Origin: Rallus limicola
Taxonomy: Eukaryota > Chordata > Aves > Gruiformes > Rallidae
Direction of reading: 5' to 3'
NCBI GenBank assembly: GCA_022605955.1
Contig: JAKCOZ010000007.1
Span: 36,124,991-36,188,990 of the forward strand
Length of the DNA: 64,000 nt
Shown here: one piece after another, positions 33,261 to 45,954 of the stretch
How positions within the stretch are numbered: position 1 is the stretch's first letter
Layout of the letters: each line of letters begins with the position of its first letter
Program-made: the position numbers and the translations under genes
Notes under the pieces: generated by a model
The model's input: only the letters and a program-made list of their open reading frames with translations
Database searches by the model: none
Told to the model about the DNA's origin: nothing

Positions 33261-35892
33261 ATAATATTACACCATTTACTGCCTCTATCAAGGCTGTGAG
33301 AAGCACCAGTTCTGCACTGTGATACTTAAGACAGGCTTTGTTGTGAACTCTGCCTTATATTTCACAAGATTGTGTGCTCAAGACAGCCTTAGGCAAACTT
33401 TCCTGGCTGGCTGGGAAACATTAGTATCCTGAAGAGTCCTCAAAAATGCTCTTCTGGTTCAGTGTATGACGTATCACAAAATACTTATATCTGCATGATC
33501 TGAAAGATAAGCTGCTGCAAGTGGAATGGAAACCTGTTTGTCTTGTCTCTCTGGGAGCAGATTCCTGTGTGACTTTCCCGTGCCTTTCCCCATACCTCTG
33601 TGAAAACGTAAGCTGTGCACTCATCCAGCCCATCTCTAGGCTCTAGAAAAGAGTGTGCCAGGTGTCAGATCTCTGTGTAGACATGAAAACTATTGGATTT
33701 CATTAGTCTTCCCTTCCTATATTCCTAATAAGAAGGAAGTAGGGAGTGGGAGGGATATTGTTTTAGGTAGATGAGTTGAATTTTGCATCCCCTTGTCCCT
33801 ACTAACTACACATTCATTGAATAAAGGGTGCTGAGGATGACTTCCTCAGATGGAAGATAATAGATGGTGGAAACCTGTAGATTGTCTCAGGACAGGCCTA
33901 TCAGAAGAGGTAGTTTTATGGCTTCTTGGCCATGTTTGACCAGATGCAGTGCAGTTACTCACAGCTGACAAATTCTGCCAGAATTTGGCATCTGGATCTG
34001 CCTATGTCGTTCAGCAGTTTCTACACAAAACCACAGCTGTTTCTCCTACTTCCTTGTCATTTACTTGCACTCCTTGGGTTATCTCACACTTAGTATTCAG
34101 GAAGAAGGATTGAGCAAATAAGCGATATAAACCTCATTTAACTCATCACACAACAAATCCAAGTTTTCTTGCTGACTTGGCAATATCTTCTGTTGTGTCA
34201 ACAGAGGGCCAGGCCATTTCTGTGAGATATTTTTGGTCATTGACAAACACTTTGATCCAGCAAATTTATAGTTGTCTGGTAAAAGTCCTCAGATGATGTT
34301 TATCACACTGATTTACACTGGCTGAAAACTTGCCTAGCCGTGCCTCCCAAATCAATACAGATTTTTTGTGTCAAGTTCCTTTATTGTTTTAGGAGCAAAA
34401 CAACAAAAACAACAAAAACCCCAAGACAACACATCCCATCCTATAACATAATAATGAGGACAAGACATGCAAAATAAGTTTGCAAAAGGAGACATTGTCT
34501 CTTGGAAGAAAATTGAAACTCTTCTGAATGAGAACGTTATAGCCTATGGCACTGTCATGTAGCTACACTTTTATAATGGACACAATATAATGAGTGCTGT
34601 TCATGAAAGCTGATTATTATATCCTAGCTGGAGGTCATACTCTGGCATCTATAGAGCTGGTAATTTGTACACACTGGGAGTTTTGCTGCTCTTCTAGTTT
34701 TCTTAGGTTATGTCTATATCATAAGGTATCTCCATATTCAAGCTCATATTGCTCCTCAAACTATCCTATCACACACAATTGAGAGATGAATATTTGAAGC
34801 TCACTTTCAGCCCAAGCCCTTAAGCTCCACTGATGTCAAAGCTCTTTTCTTGATCAGTTTGCAAAGCAGTGTGGCTCTGTGGGGGTTGTTACTGAGCTGG
34901 AATGCAAGCAGTCCCTCCTATGGTCTCCTACAGGTCTCAGGTCTTTTGGACTTCTCTGCCCCTGCTCTGTGTGATGTTGGACATTAGGGTTTTCTTATGT
35001 ACATTTTTTTCATGGGTTGGAGTTTCAGTAAATGCTGTCATACAGCATTTCAGTCTTCCTAGTGATTGTCAGAGTTTTGTCTGTTCTCCCTTGGGTATTG
35101 GCACAAAGACTGTGGTGTGGGCAGCAGGAGGAAAAGTTTTTGGCTGGTACTGGGTATTGTCACATCCAGGTAGTCATCAATTTCCATTCAGGTGCAAGGT
35201 TCAAACAATTCATTTCTTGTTTCACTTCCTCTATAGTACTTCTTGGACAAGATGGAGCAAGTGTCTGGGTACCAGTCTATCTACATGATACTTCCATTAC
35301 TGGCTTAGCAATATTTTTCTGGTGCCTTGGTCCTGGAAGATGTTGGTTTAGAAGTTGTCATGCAGCAAGAATTCTAGCTGGTGGAGTGATCACTGAAACA
35401 AAACAACTTCTACTGTCAGGTCTGACTGTGCTCATCTCTTTTGTATGTCTTTGGGAGCTCGGTGAAATCTCCAGGGTGTTAGCTTTAAAACTTTACATTG
35501 TTTGTTCAACTACGAGAGAAGGGGAAACAGCAACTATGCCGTAAGTTTTATTGAAGAATAAAAAACCCAACAGGCAATTTAAAATGGATAATAAAATAGT
35601 GGCCTCTGCCCCAGACTACAAGCAAGAAATGTTACATTGGAACTGATATTTAATCTAGTGGATAAAGCAGCTCTTGTGCTCTTGTCCATACATAGAATTA
35701 ATTAGGCACAAAATACTGTACAAGCAAGCAGTCCCCATTATCTCTGAGGGTTTATTCTTTTAAGTAAACAGAAACAGAACCAACATATTAAGTGTGGTCT
35801 TTTTTACAGAGCATGTTCTAGTGTTTCCATCACATAGAAGGTACCTGAGGTTACTTATTAAAATGACTGATGAATTGAATTGTGCTTCAAGC
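33261..35892. other. Unassigned DNA with one long open frame
   Basis: No interspersed repeat is recognised. The only notable item is the plus-strand frame at 35032-35544, listed separately. The rest is AT-rich sequence with short A/C tracts near 34395-34425. Confidence 0.5.
35032..35544 (+). other. 170-residue open frame of unknown meaning
   Basis: This is the longest ATG-to-stop frame outside recognisable repeats. Three things attract attention. A good acceptor pattern (TTTCACTTCCTCTATAG, ending at 35236) lies inside it. Its stop codon is part of a GTAAGT donor-like motif (35541-35546). An AATAAA (35557-35562) follows 12 bases after the stop. The predicted peptide has hydrophobic stretches (LSGLTVLISFVCLWEL) and clustered Cys and Trp residues. 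I recognise no domain and see no conserved catalytic motif. With six frames over 64 kb, one chance frame of this size is not surprising. It is better read as a candidate exon (35237-35540) or chance than as a gene. Confidence 0.15.
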
Positions 35893-36475
35893 CGGAGCCT
35901 GAATGCCTCCAGGGATGGGACCACCACCACCTCTCTTTGTGCAACCTGTTCCAGTGTATCACCACCCCCATAGTAAACCTAAACCTACCCTGATCCAGTT
36001 TAAAACCATTGCTCCTTGTCTTATTGCTACATGCCTCTGCAAACAGTCCCTCCCCAGCTTTACTCTATGTCCTCTTCAGTTACTGGAAGGCTGCTATAAG
36101 GTCTCCCCAGAGGCTTCTCTTCTCCAGGCTGAACAGCTCCATTTGTCTCAGCCTGTCTTAACAGGAGAGGTGCTCCAGACCTCAGATCATTCTCATGGCC
36201 CTCCTCTAGACCTGCTCCAAGATGTCCATGCCCTTCTCTTGTTGAGGGCTCCAAAGCTGGACGCAGTACCAGAGCAGAATAGAGGGACAGAATCACCTTC
36301 CTCGATCTGCTGGCCACACTTCCTTTGATGCAACCCAGGATGAGGTTTAGTAGAGGGCGGGTATGGTTGGACTTGATGATCTCAAAGGTCTTCTCCAACC
36401 AAGTGATTCTGTGATTGATTCTGTGATTCAGGGTTGTAAGTTCACACTGACGGCTCATTTTAAGCTTTATATAAA
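35893..36475 (-). mobile_element. CR1 LINE fragment interrupted by a younger CR1
   Basis: Minus-strand CR1 3' part without its tail. The outer copy occupies 35893-36350 and resumes at 36431-36475. In the minus-strand frame (36491-36060) residues KLKMSRQCELTT lie right of the insert, and NLILGCIKGSVASRSRKVIL and SLYSALV lie left of it. These are contiguous in intact CR1 proteins. The inserted 80 bases happen to be open in this frame, so one 143-codon frame spans all three parts. The flanking segment 'ctggaaggctgctataaggtctccccag' places the left part near the end of ORF2. Confidence 0.92.
36351..36430 (+). mobile_element. 80-base CR1 3' end nested in another CR1
   Basis: A plus-strand CR1 tail: 'tatggttggacttgatgatctcaaaggtcttctccaacc' followed by two GATTCTGTGATT units. 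It sits in opposite orientation inside the minus-strand copy, so it is the later insertion. It is among the shortest 5'-truncated copies here. Confidence 0.9.
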
Positions 36476-38650
36476 AAAAAACCCCACCCAAATCTTTTTT
36501 TCAGAGTTGAGGAAAATAAACCTGGACTGGAGTAAGAATCAATGAATGCAGCAGTAAAGTAACTGAGTAGTTATGTCCATGTGTGTCCTGCAAATCTGAA
36601 GTGCACAGAGAAATAACACTCCTAGGATGTTTTTTCTTTTTTTTTTCTCTAAGGAGATTGCTATTTAGAGTGAGTGCAAATGAGCAATGAGTCCCTCCTT
36701 GGGATATTTATGCACCAGGAAAAAAAAAAAATTAAGCACACAATACAGACAATTATCAAAGAAAACACTGCTTTGCCCTGTACAAACAAACTCCAAATCC
36801 CACTTCTCTTCAAAGCCAGGCACAGTGACAGATTAAGCACAAAGGGCTTTGTATTTCTGTGTGGTATAGGTGCTGCCTCCTAAAATGGTTTGAAGCCCTT
36901 GCAAGAGGGGCTGCTCCCAGCAAACAGTAATGACAGCAGCAGGTCTCAGCTGTGGTCTGTGCAGACTGCCCTGTGGCCTGGGGCAAGGCAGATAGAAGTC
37001 TTTTCAGCATCTTCCTTTTTGCTTGTCTTCTTTTCTATCTGTGTAGATAAATATTTTGGGACTGTGTTCAAAGGACAGTGTAAACGCCCCAAAGCAGTTG
37101 AGGAAAGAACTGCCCCAGGGCAGAATGAAGGAGGCAGCCATATGGCCAACCTGATAAGTTGTCAGGGTGTTATGTTGTGCCAAGACATATATATCACACT
37201 GGCTATCTACCTCCAGGAGCACACAGCCACTCCTTAATACCACTCCTGGGCTGCACTTGACCATGATTACCAACTTCTTGAATGGACTGGAGCACAAGGA
37301 GGATGCTCTGCTGACAGACAGGTGGGTGGTTGGACAGAGGGCTCAATTTAGATCCAAATCTGGGTTCTGTGGGAAAAGATATTTTTTTTTCATCCTTAAT
37401 GTGCTGAGATGACTGAATTGGAAACACTTTTTCCAGGTAAAACTCATTTCCATTTCAAAGCAGCAAGCAAGATAACATTTGTTGTTAAAAAGGAGAATTC
37501 AGTTGGTTTTGAATGTCTTATTTTCAAAAAATGGAAACAATTTGTTCAGATTTTGCCATAATATTTTTTTCATTTTTTATTATAGTTTTTAAAAGAAAAG
37601 GGAGAAGTGTATGCCTATGAGATTTTCTGGGTTTTTTTGACCTGCATCATCCCATCTAATAAAAGGTATTTCTTCTCCCTACAAATCATGCTTCAGTGTA
37701 AAATGAAATATGTTTAAAAACAACAATCAAAAAAGCCAATTCAATCCCAGTATGTTTTGTTTCATTAAGATCAATCTGCTGAACAGTGTATTTTTTGTAA
37801 CATTTTTATTTCTATCTTTGTGTATAACAACACATTATCAAATTATTTTCTTTAATTTTCTAGTTCACCAACTAGATTCTCCAGCACAAATGTATTTTTG
37901 ACTCAGGTCTTCCTAAAACCCCAGCAATTATTATAATTGCCCCAATGTATCCTAAGGACATTTAATCAGTGGTAAACTGGAGGAAGAATGAGCAATGTAA
38001 TTTGGTAGTTATCCAGATTTCTAGAGTCCTTTACTAAATGTCCTAAAGGATCTGTTTCTAGAAAATAAACAAACAAAACAAAACCAAACCACTCATGCAA
38101 ATTTTCACGTCACATGTAATAGGTATTTGTAGAAGAGCTCACATTCTGCATTGTACAGGCAGTAGATGCTCCCAAGTACCTGGAGTAGGAGTGGAAGGAT
38201 GTAGGGAGCTTCTTTCTGTCTCATTAGTGGTTTGGGTCCAGGATTTCAATTACCACTTCTGCAGCTTACCCAGATCAGCATTTTCTAGTGATTGAGGCAG
38301 TAGGTGGTGAACTGGCACGGATGCCCTGTAGTTCATTTCAGAAGAGCCTTGCCATGTTTTTCGTAATGTTTCTGTGTTGTTGCTCCTCTTTCTGTTGTTG
38401 TCAGTGATGCTAAAACAAAATGAGGTCTACTTGTTACTGGTGAAAACTGATTCAGGGCTAAATCAACACAGGAAAAAAAAATTCCATATCTATCAAAAGC
38501 TCATTATTGCAACATAAGATATTAATAATTTGTTTCTGCTGGAAAAAGCAGAAAGGAAATGTCAATAACATTTACCAGTGTGAATACTCCTAAGAATTGT
38601 TGCACATTTAATTACTACTTTGGATTTAAAAGTCTCTTCTCTCTCTCTAG

Positions 38651-38750
38651 GCAAACACAGTTTATTCAACCAGGAACAGAGTTCCTCTCATCAGAAACAC
38701 CAAAGATCTCAGATCTGCCCTCATGGGAAGCAACCTCAAATATTTGCGAA
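38651..38750 (+). other. Candidate 100-base internal exon (low confidence)
   Basis: A long CT tract (TCTCTTCTCTCTCTCTAG, ending at 38650) with a possible branch region 'ttaattactac' upstream forms one of the best acceptor patterns in the window. A GTAAGA donor starts at 38751 after GCGAA. All three plus frames are open across the 100 bases. One gives QTQFIQPGTEFLSSETPK and ends exactly at a codon border. The alternatives are NTVYSTRNRVPLIRNTKD and KHSLFNQEQSSSHQ. None is recognised. Three open frames in 100 bases is suggestive but not decisive. A non-coding RNA exon or chance would also fit. Confidence 0.3.
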
Positions 38751-41327
38751 GTAAGAAATCATTCCAGGGGGGATGTTTTAACTGGGTTTTGGGCTGCTGG
38801 ACTCTGATTTCTAGCTGGCTATATCTGATGTTTGATCCTTGCTAGCAAGCCCTGCCCTTTGTCATGTGTTATAGCTGGCACATTATTGTCACAATGTCTT
38901 TCACTCTTGGCAGCCTGGTGAGGACAACCCTGCTCCCAGGAGTGACTGCAGCAGTGGTGAGGTTTGGGCATGGGGATTGCTCCCATAATGGCCCAAAAGC
39001 TTTCTGAGTGCAGGGTTAAAGTACGGTGACAAAAACAGGCAGCTCAGCAGCTGTCATTTTAATTGGCATGAAAGAAAAGTCAGGCTGTAACACAGCATGC
39101 AGCACAGCCACAAACGTACAGCCTGAGGTTAATAACAACTTTGGCACGGTCTTCTCCATTGAGAGTCTCTGAATGGAAGCTGCAGAGTCACCCCCACGCC
39201 TCTTTCTAGGGGGCTGCTTTCTCATTTAGCTTCTCCACATTCTCTCACTTTGAGTTTGGACACATATCCCTGGAAAACATACTGATTTTCCTCTGAAACA
39301 GAATACTGCTCGCAATGCCTACTGGGTTTGTGTGAGCACATGGAACCAACAAGAAAAGGCTTGCACTCCAGAAACCCCCCAGATAACACCATATCTAATT
39401 TAATCGAGCTCGCTCTTTCTCTCCCTTGAGCTTAAACACAGAAAACCCAGGGAAATACTGCAGAGAGACACTTTTGCACCTTAATACGGGCCTGTACAAT
39501 GTGAGGTAGCAATATACTAATTAAATGGTGTCAACACCAGCTCTAAAATCACACCAGAAGCATCTTATTGCATGGCTCTATCCAGAGGCTGAGAATGACC
39601 CCATTATCAGTGAGGATAATTAGGACTATACAAGCTTGTCGTCGTTTCTCATGAATTTGCTCCTTTTATGTAGTACAAGGTAGAAGCTGCATTTTCCAGC
39701 CCATAGTCTCCAGGAGATATTCATCTGTTTCTGCATGATTTCTTCAGGATTTTGAGTCGTTAAGTCATTATTTTTTTCTCTTAGTTTCATTAAACATCAT
39801 GACACAAACTGTGAACAGAAAACTGCTTCATTTGCTATCCATTAATTTTTCAGGCATTAAAATAGCACCTGATCAGCTTCTCTTGCAACACACACTTAAC
39901 TTGTCTTGCTAATGCTTCAACATAAAATTTGTTTTGGAAGTTATGCAGCAAGAACATAAACGTGCATATTCATTCTTACACCAGTTAGTTCTGTGGCAGC
40001 CCAATATACAAGCAATGTTTATAAATGATGAAAGGCCCACAGAAAGTGACCTGGGACAGGTTTGTTCAGGTGGTTAGTTTGGGGTTTCTTTAAAGCAAAA
40101 ACTGGGTGACATCAAATAACACCATGGATAGACAATAGTGCCTATGCTGAGGAGCTCCATTCTGTAGCTGAATGTTACAACTGATTGTTTTCTCTTCAGC
40201 CCAGGCATCTACACATTCAGTCTCTGAAGAATCTGTCCTGCTATTGACATTATGTTTGCACCGAATGCAAGCTTCATGTGCTTTTTTCTTCTTCTGCCCA
40301 AATGAGACAAGGTGAAATTTCTCCTCCTCATGGGAATTTTCACATATTCTATTGATCCAAACATTGCATACTCATCCTTTTTGTGCAAGTCGTGACTGTG
40401 TCCCCTGGGATACAAGTTTTCCAAAATTCCCAGAAAGCAAGTAACACATCCAGTATACTTTTGTCTAATTATCAGAAAGTAGAATTGAAGTTCTTTTCCC
40501 CTACTCTCTCAGAAACATCTCAGAGTATTTTCATCTAATACCTTCCACTTCAGAAGATTCATCTTCATTCAAAACATTTTAGAGGTTTCATGTTTGCATT
40601 TAGACATAAAAATTAGTGCACCTGTGGGGTTATGTAGCACATGAGGAGGCTCAGACTTCATCGTTATTAACTGAATTTGTTTTTTTATAGAATGGAGAGG
40701 CACTCCAATTTGATCTGTTTCCTGTTTGAATTACATAAAAACCCGAAACCCACTGGAAATAGGGAGAAATTGCAAGCAGTGGTGTGAGTTAACATATAAG
40801 TGTGTTTTATAGTAAGTAGCACAGAAAATCTTAAGGCCCTTCCTGTGTTATGGCTTACCTAGCATGATTATGAATGTCTAATTCCTTCTTCATTATAAAT
40901 GTTCTACCAAGAGCAATATAGTGCCATCCATACTATATGTGTCTTGCAAAAGAAAAGAGCTGGATCCTGATTTGAAGGAACCTTACTTGGTTTGCTGAGT
41001 CATTGTTGGTCATGTTACACAAGTGTTAACACAACCTGCAAGCACAGAGGGGAAAGGGGGAGGCTCAGAGCATCAGGATACATCAGACACACATGAATAC
41101 TCTGTGCTTTGAAGAGCAGGGTGTTATGGGGTGCAGCAGTTGTATTTACCAAACTGGTTCTGAGAGCTTTCTAGCAGTTAACATAGCCAATCAACAAATA
41201 TGGTCCTGACTCCACCTTAATGTTGGCTCTTAAAATATTTTGTAGACACAGTATGGTTGCCATGCATCACGGGTCAGTAATTTTTATGACACTTTAGGAA
41301 AGTTTCTAGTTCTAACATCATCCCATC

Positions 41328-41344
41328 TGTGTGTGTGTGTGTGT
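41328..41344. repeat. GT dinucleotide repeat
   Basis: An uninterrupted run of about eight TG units. Confidence 0.9.
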
Positions 41345-42489
41345 AGCTGTATAGTTAGATTGATATCTATAAAGTAGAATTTTCCTCTTTAGAGGGACAA
41401 AAGATGTTTGGGTTAAAGCTTAGACACTGTTTAATTTAAGGTTAAATGTACTAACTTGCTTTGCTAACAGCTTGACTTGTGAAGAAGGGCTCAAAGAGTG
41501 ATAAAGAGCACTCTTTGCCAAAAAGTGTCCTTGAAGAAGAGCTGAAAGACTGGTAAAGAGGAAACATCCTGCCACAGCAAGTGCAAGAGCTGTGGCATTA
41601 CCAGAGAGGCCTGAAGTCAACAAAAACCTAGCAGTAAATAGGGGAAAGGTAAAGGTGGCAGGGAGAGATCACAATCCAATTCAAGAACTATGCAAATGAC
41701 CCCCCACACACAACTTCAAGAAGCATGTGTGCTAATTTGAATATGCCTGACTAATAGTAGATGATGCAGTAATTACTAACCAATTAGTGTAAATTTTGGT
41801 GTGTTCTTCTGATCCTGTAACAAGATAAATATTTTGTAAATTCTGTGTGTAGGTTGCTACCTTTGGGGAATTAATCACCTAGCACCCATCTCTGTGCAGA
41901 CAGTAAATCAATATACCTCTGCTCTGTGTGTTTATTGGCTCACTGCACATCAGGTAATGACCTTACTTTTGGGACACAAGATGAACAGGTTAGGGCTTAT
42001 CCCAGAAGATATTTAGAAGTCCTTTTACTTCCGTGATCCTTCTGTGCCTTCAGCTGACAGGATTTCCTGAGGACCCTGTAGACACCATATGTGGTTGCCT
42101 CAGTTCCTAGCCCTTAGGAGAAATGCACGTGTTCCCATTGCCACCTAGCCACAGTGGAGTGCCTGTGTAGAGATGATGTGAGTAAATCCTCGCTGCAGGA
42201 GACCGTGATCTGCCAGGCTCTGTGATTCTTATGACACATCTATGCAATCCGTAGGTGGATGAAAATGCCTGTTGGTTTACTAGATAGAGAAAATGGTTCT
42301 GGGACATTTCATGCAATGGAAATGCTTGATGCAAGGCAGCTCACATTTAATAGAAAGAGTCATACAAAACAACTGACTCTGCACAAGCCCTGTTAAAAAT
42401 AACCATGTGCCGTTGTCAGCTTCCTTTCATTTTTTTCTTACCATAGAAGTAATGACCTTGGCACAAAGCACTGCCTAGAGACAAATGAC

Positions 42490-42620
42490 CAGCTGGGATT
42501 AATGGTCCTTGACTTAATTTCTGCCCATCAGCGCCTCCCAGCCAGTCATTAATCCTGATGAAATGCTCTGTGCATTGATTATTATTGATTCATTCATTGA
42601 TTGTGTCCAGGGTCTGAAGT
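42490..42620. promoter_or_regulatory. Homeodomain-motif cluster, possible enhancer
   Basis: GGATTAATGG (42496-42505) and CATTAATCC (42547-42555) form an inverted pair of the nine-base motif GGATTAATG. GGATTA/TAATCC is the core bound by OTX/PITX-type homeodomains. Just downstream, 'gcattgattattattgattcattcattgatt' holds three TTGATT units of PBX/HOX type. The segment lies in repeat-free DNA. Function is inferred from motifs only. Confidence 0.25.
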
Positions 42621-45600
42621 TAGAAGCTGCAGTAAGGAAGGCACCCTGGAGACTCTTCTAATAAGATGAGTTTGCTTAATTCATAGACTATTTGAGGTGC
42701 TTTACAAAGAAACATTATAAAAAGAGTTAGAAAAGGCAAAGAGCACTTATAGGACAATGAGACCTAGACTCCTCTGGCTGCTAGATTTGATAGCATGTGT
42801 CAAATTACTTTGAATAGGACTGATATCTAAAGCAGGAGCACAAAGGAATCTGCCATGTCTTATATGTGTCACCTTCCAAGAGACAGTAAGATTCCAAGCA
42901 AGAAAGCCTATGACTAGGGCAGAGAAGGTGTTTGTGGAGTTTTACTCTTTGCCTTCAGAAAGACAGTGATCCTTTTTTCTGCAGATTACCTGGACATATT
43001 TAGTTCATTTTCCCCTTGCACTTGCTGCTGTCTGGCCTCATCTGTTCTGCAAGGGGCTGCATCTAAATAATTAATATAGCGCCCTTCAGGATATCTTCTA
43101 CTTCAGGAAATGCTTGGTTTTCCTACCTGATTTATGACAGGATTTTCAAGTTGAAAAAGAGAGGAAAAAATGTTTTAAAAGACAGTTCAATAACCTGATA
43201 CCTCCAGCTCTTCAAGTTGCCCTCCTGGGATTCAATGCAAAGGATAAATTAAAGTGAACAGCAGCATGTTTGGATGAGTTCCTTCCTGTCTTCTGATGTG
43301 CCAGTATGCATCAAATGGCAGGAGTGTGCATGAAAGAGAAAAGTTGTAGTTGAACGTGTATACATTGCTGAGGTGCTTCCAAAGGGCTGATGGCTGCCAA
43401 GCACCCCATCGTGATGCAAACACTATTAGACAAGTTGTCCTGCTTCTGAAGAACGTGCGTAGATTTTTCATAACAAAAAAAAAAAAATAGGGTAATGTTG
43501 GCAGAGGGATTACTTCTGTGTTTCTGATTTGCAAAGCATTTAAAAGAACACAGTTATTGTAAGCACCCATTTTATTCACTCCTTGACCAACAGAAGGAAG
43601 AAGTGTTGAGGTCACAAAGGGCAGAGATTTCTAGTTCTTGCTTATCTCTGCCCACTCATTTATTGTTGACTTTGTGCTCTGTTTAAATCTTATAATTGTT
43701 TTCTGTTTCACATACCTTACTATTAAAATATTAGTTTTCTTCTTCCATAGGACGCTTACTTAATTTGATGGTGTAGAGTACTGAAATCTGCATTGGAAAG
43801 GTCTCCTACATTGTTACTGTGAATGAGCAATAGATGATCATGGTGAGATTAACTGTCTCCAAGCTATAAAACTGTGTGCTACTTTTTCAGAAACAAACAA
43901 ATTCACATAATCAGTCTCATAAAAAACCAACCAAAAACCCCCACCAACTTTCTTGTATGGGAAAACAAAAAATGGACTGAAGAAAACTATGAGTCTGGGG
44001 TCAGTTCTCTAGAAATACATTTTTTTTTTAAAACCGTGAGTCTGTAATAAAAACTATGATGTTTTAGAGATATTGTGGGTACTCATATAAATGTATTGAT
44101 CAGAGCTTATTAGGGTCATCCTCAGTCAATGGGAAGAAATATAAATTTTCAGGTTGTGGATCTGGTTTATGCATCCAAGTTAAGATGAGGTGGCACCTAA
44201 GATCCACTGCTTTAACTCTAATGGGAGCTTGGGGCATCTAGATCATGTTATTTTAAACATCCATACATAGATAGATGAATCTCATATCTAATGTATGTCA
44301 AATGTCACCAAACCATCAACAGTCTAATAATCAGGAGATTGATCAAAATAATAGGCATGCAAAGGAGAGACTGAGTCCAGACTGTCTTCTATAACAAAAC
44401 ACTATCAAATCAGTTTCTTATGTATCCACTTTTTTGTAGACCACTGACTGTTCAACTAACCTGATGGCCTTGAATGTAGGTTTTCAGTCTTATGGTTGAG
44501 TTCTGTAATTACAGATCTATTGGATAAAGAAAGATGAAAGCTATTTTCTCATGTATTTTAGGAAAAAGGTGTGGTGTAGCTGTAGAGGTTTCTTGGCAAT
44601 GTTGGTCCCTGAAACTCCCTCCCTGAAGCCTCAGGTTAAACACCTTGATTTGAAGAGCTGTGACACATAGGATCAAATCCTCCTGAATAACTCAAACAAC
44701 CCCAAGATAGATTTTATGTATTTGACTTTTCCTGAACTACAATGACAACTTAGGTGTCTAAAGGAGTCATGTGAACTCCGTGATGTGGAAGACACCTACA
44801 AATTAAGTACCACCATGGCAAGCTTATGCAAAATCTACAGCTGCTGTGACTATAGCCTTGCTTATTTATATCTGCATATGGCAAAAAAGCCTTAGTGTCT
44901 CCTTGCAGTGGACATGCTATCTCTGTATGTTTGGTTAGCCTCAGTTCCTCTGTGACATGTGATTGAATCCATCTGGGGAAATACCAAAAAGGCAGGAGTT
45001 GGCAGTAATGCTGTAGTCTTTTTAACATTTGGACACATCCATATACAAACATTAATGGATGTAATCCATACTTTCTGACCACCTACTTTCTTCCCTTCAT
45101 CTGAATCTACTGAACTTTGTGTGGTTGTTTTCCTTTCTTCTGGGATACTGCCTCTGATTAATAGTTATGTGACTTGGCCATGCTCTGGAATCTCCACAGG
45201 AGTCAACTCTCTCCTTTCAGATATTCAAATAGTTTGTTTTTGGCAGTCCAGCTTTCCTCCCATTTTCATTTTTTAGAACTCCTTTTATAGTCTTCACAGT
45301 CCTGTACAAAGATATCAGTGACAAGGGCAAGTGAGTGTTACTTCTAGTGCCATCTTGAGCAGTGAGCTGACATATCTGACACTCCTTGACAGTGTCTGTA
45401 AATCTATAAAGCCATGTGATTCCCAAAGTAAACAAATGCAATTTATTATTTTTTTTTAAGACGGGATAGACTGGCAAGTACATTTTAATGGTAATTGCCT
45501 CTAATTAGCACTCCCACCAGATAAGAAATCTTTCAGTCACAGCAGAGTATCACTTGAAAATGTCCATATTCTGCTTTTGCTTTTGAAAACACTAAAAAAA

Positions 45601-45954
45601 CCCCCAAGAAACCACACAAAAAACTTGTTTTAATCTATTGCTGTATTTTTTAATTTAAAACCTATTGAATGAGTGAAAAGTGGGATGTAATGCAAGGGCT
45701 ATTTCAAACCAAGATACCTACACCAAAATGCATGAAACACACATTTTCCTTCGTTCTTATTACATTGAAACTAGAATGGCCTTAAAATGAATTTCCATGA
45801 CAGTAATTCTTCACTGACATCAATGGGACTGAACAGAGCTGGTGTTCTAGGTGCCCATATCATAGACAGTTGACTAAACTTACATTTTTTGAGGTTTTCT
45901 TGGAAAAAACCCCCAAATTTTTCTTAAAACAAATAATGCAATTCAGAAGAACAA

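Larger units (their letters stand above)
36476..45954. other. 9.5 kb nearly free of interspersed repeats
   Basis: No CR1 or LTR is recognised in this block, the longest such block in the window. It contains A/T tracts, a GT repeat (41328-41344), an A/C-rich tract (43920-43945), one exon-like segment (38651-38750) and a cluster of homeodomain-type motifs (about 42490-42620). Frames at 36890-37297 overlap on both strands and look like chance. No gene is recognised. Confidence 0.5.
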
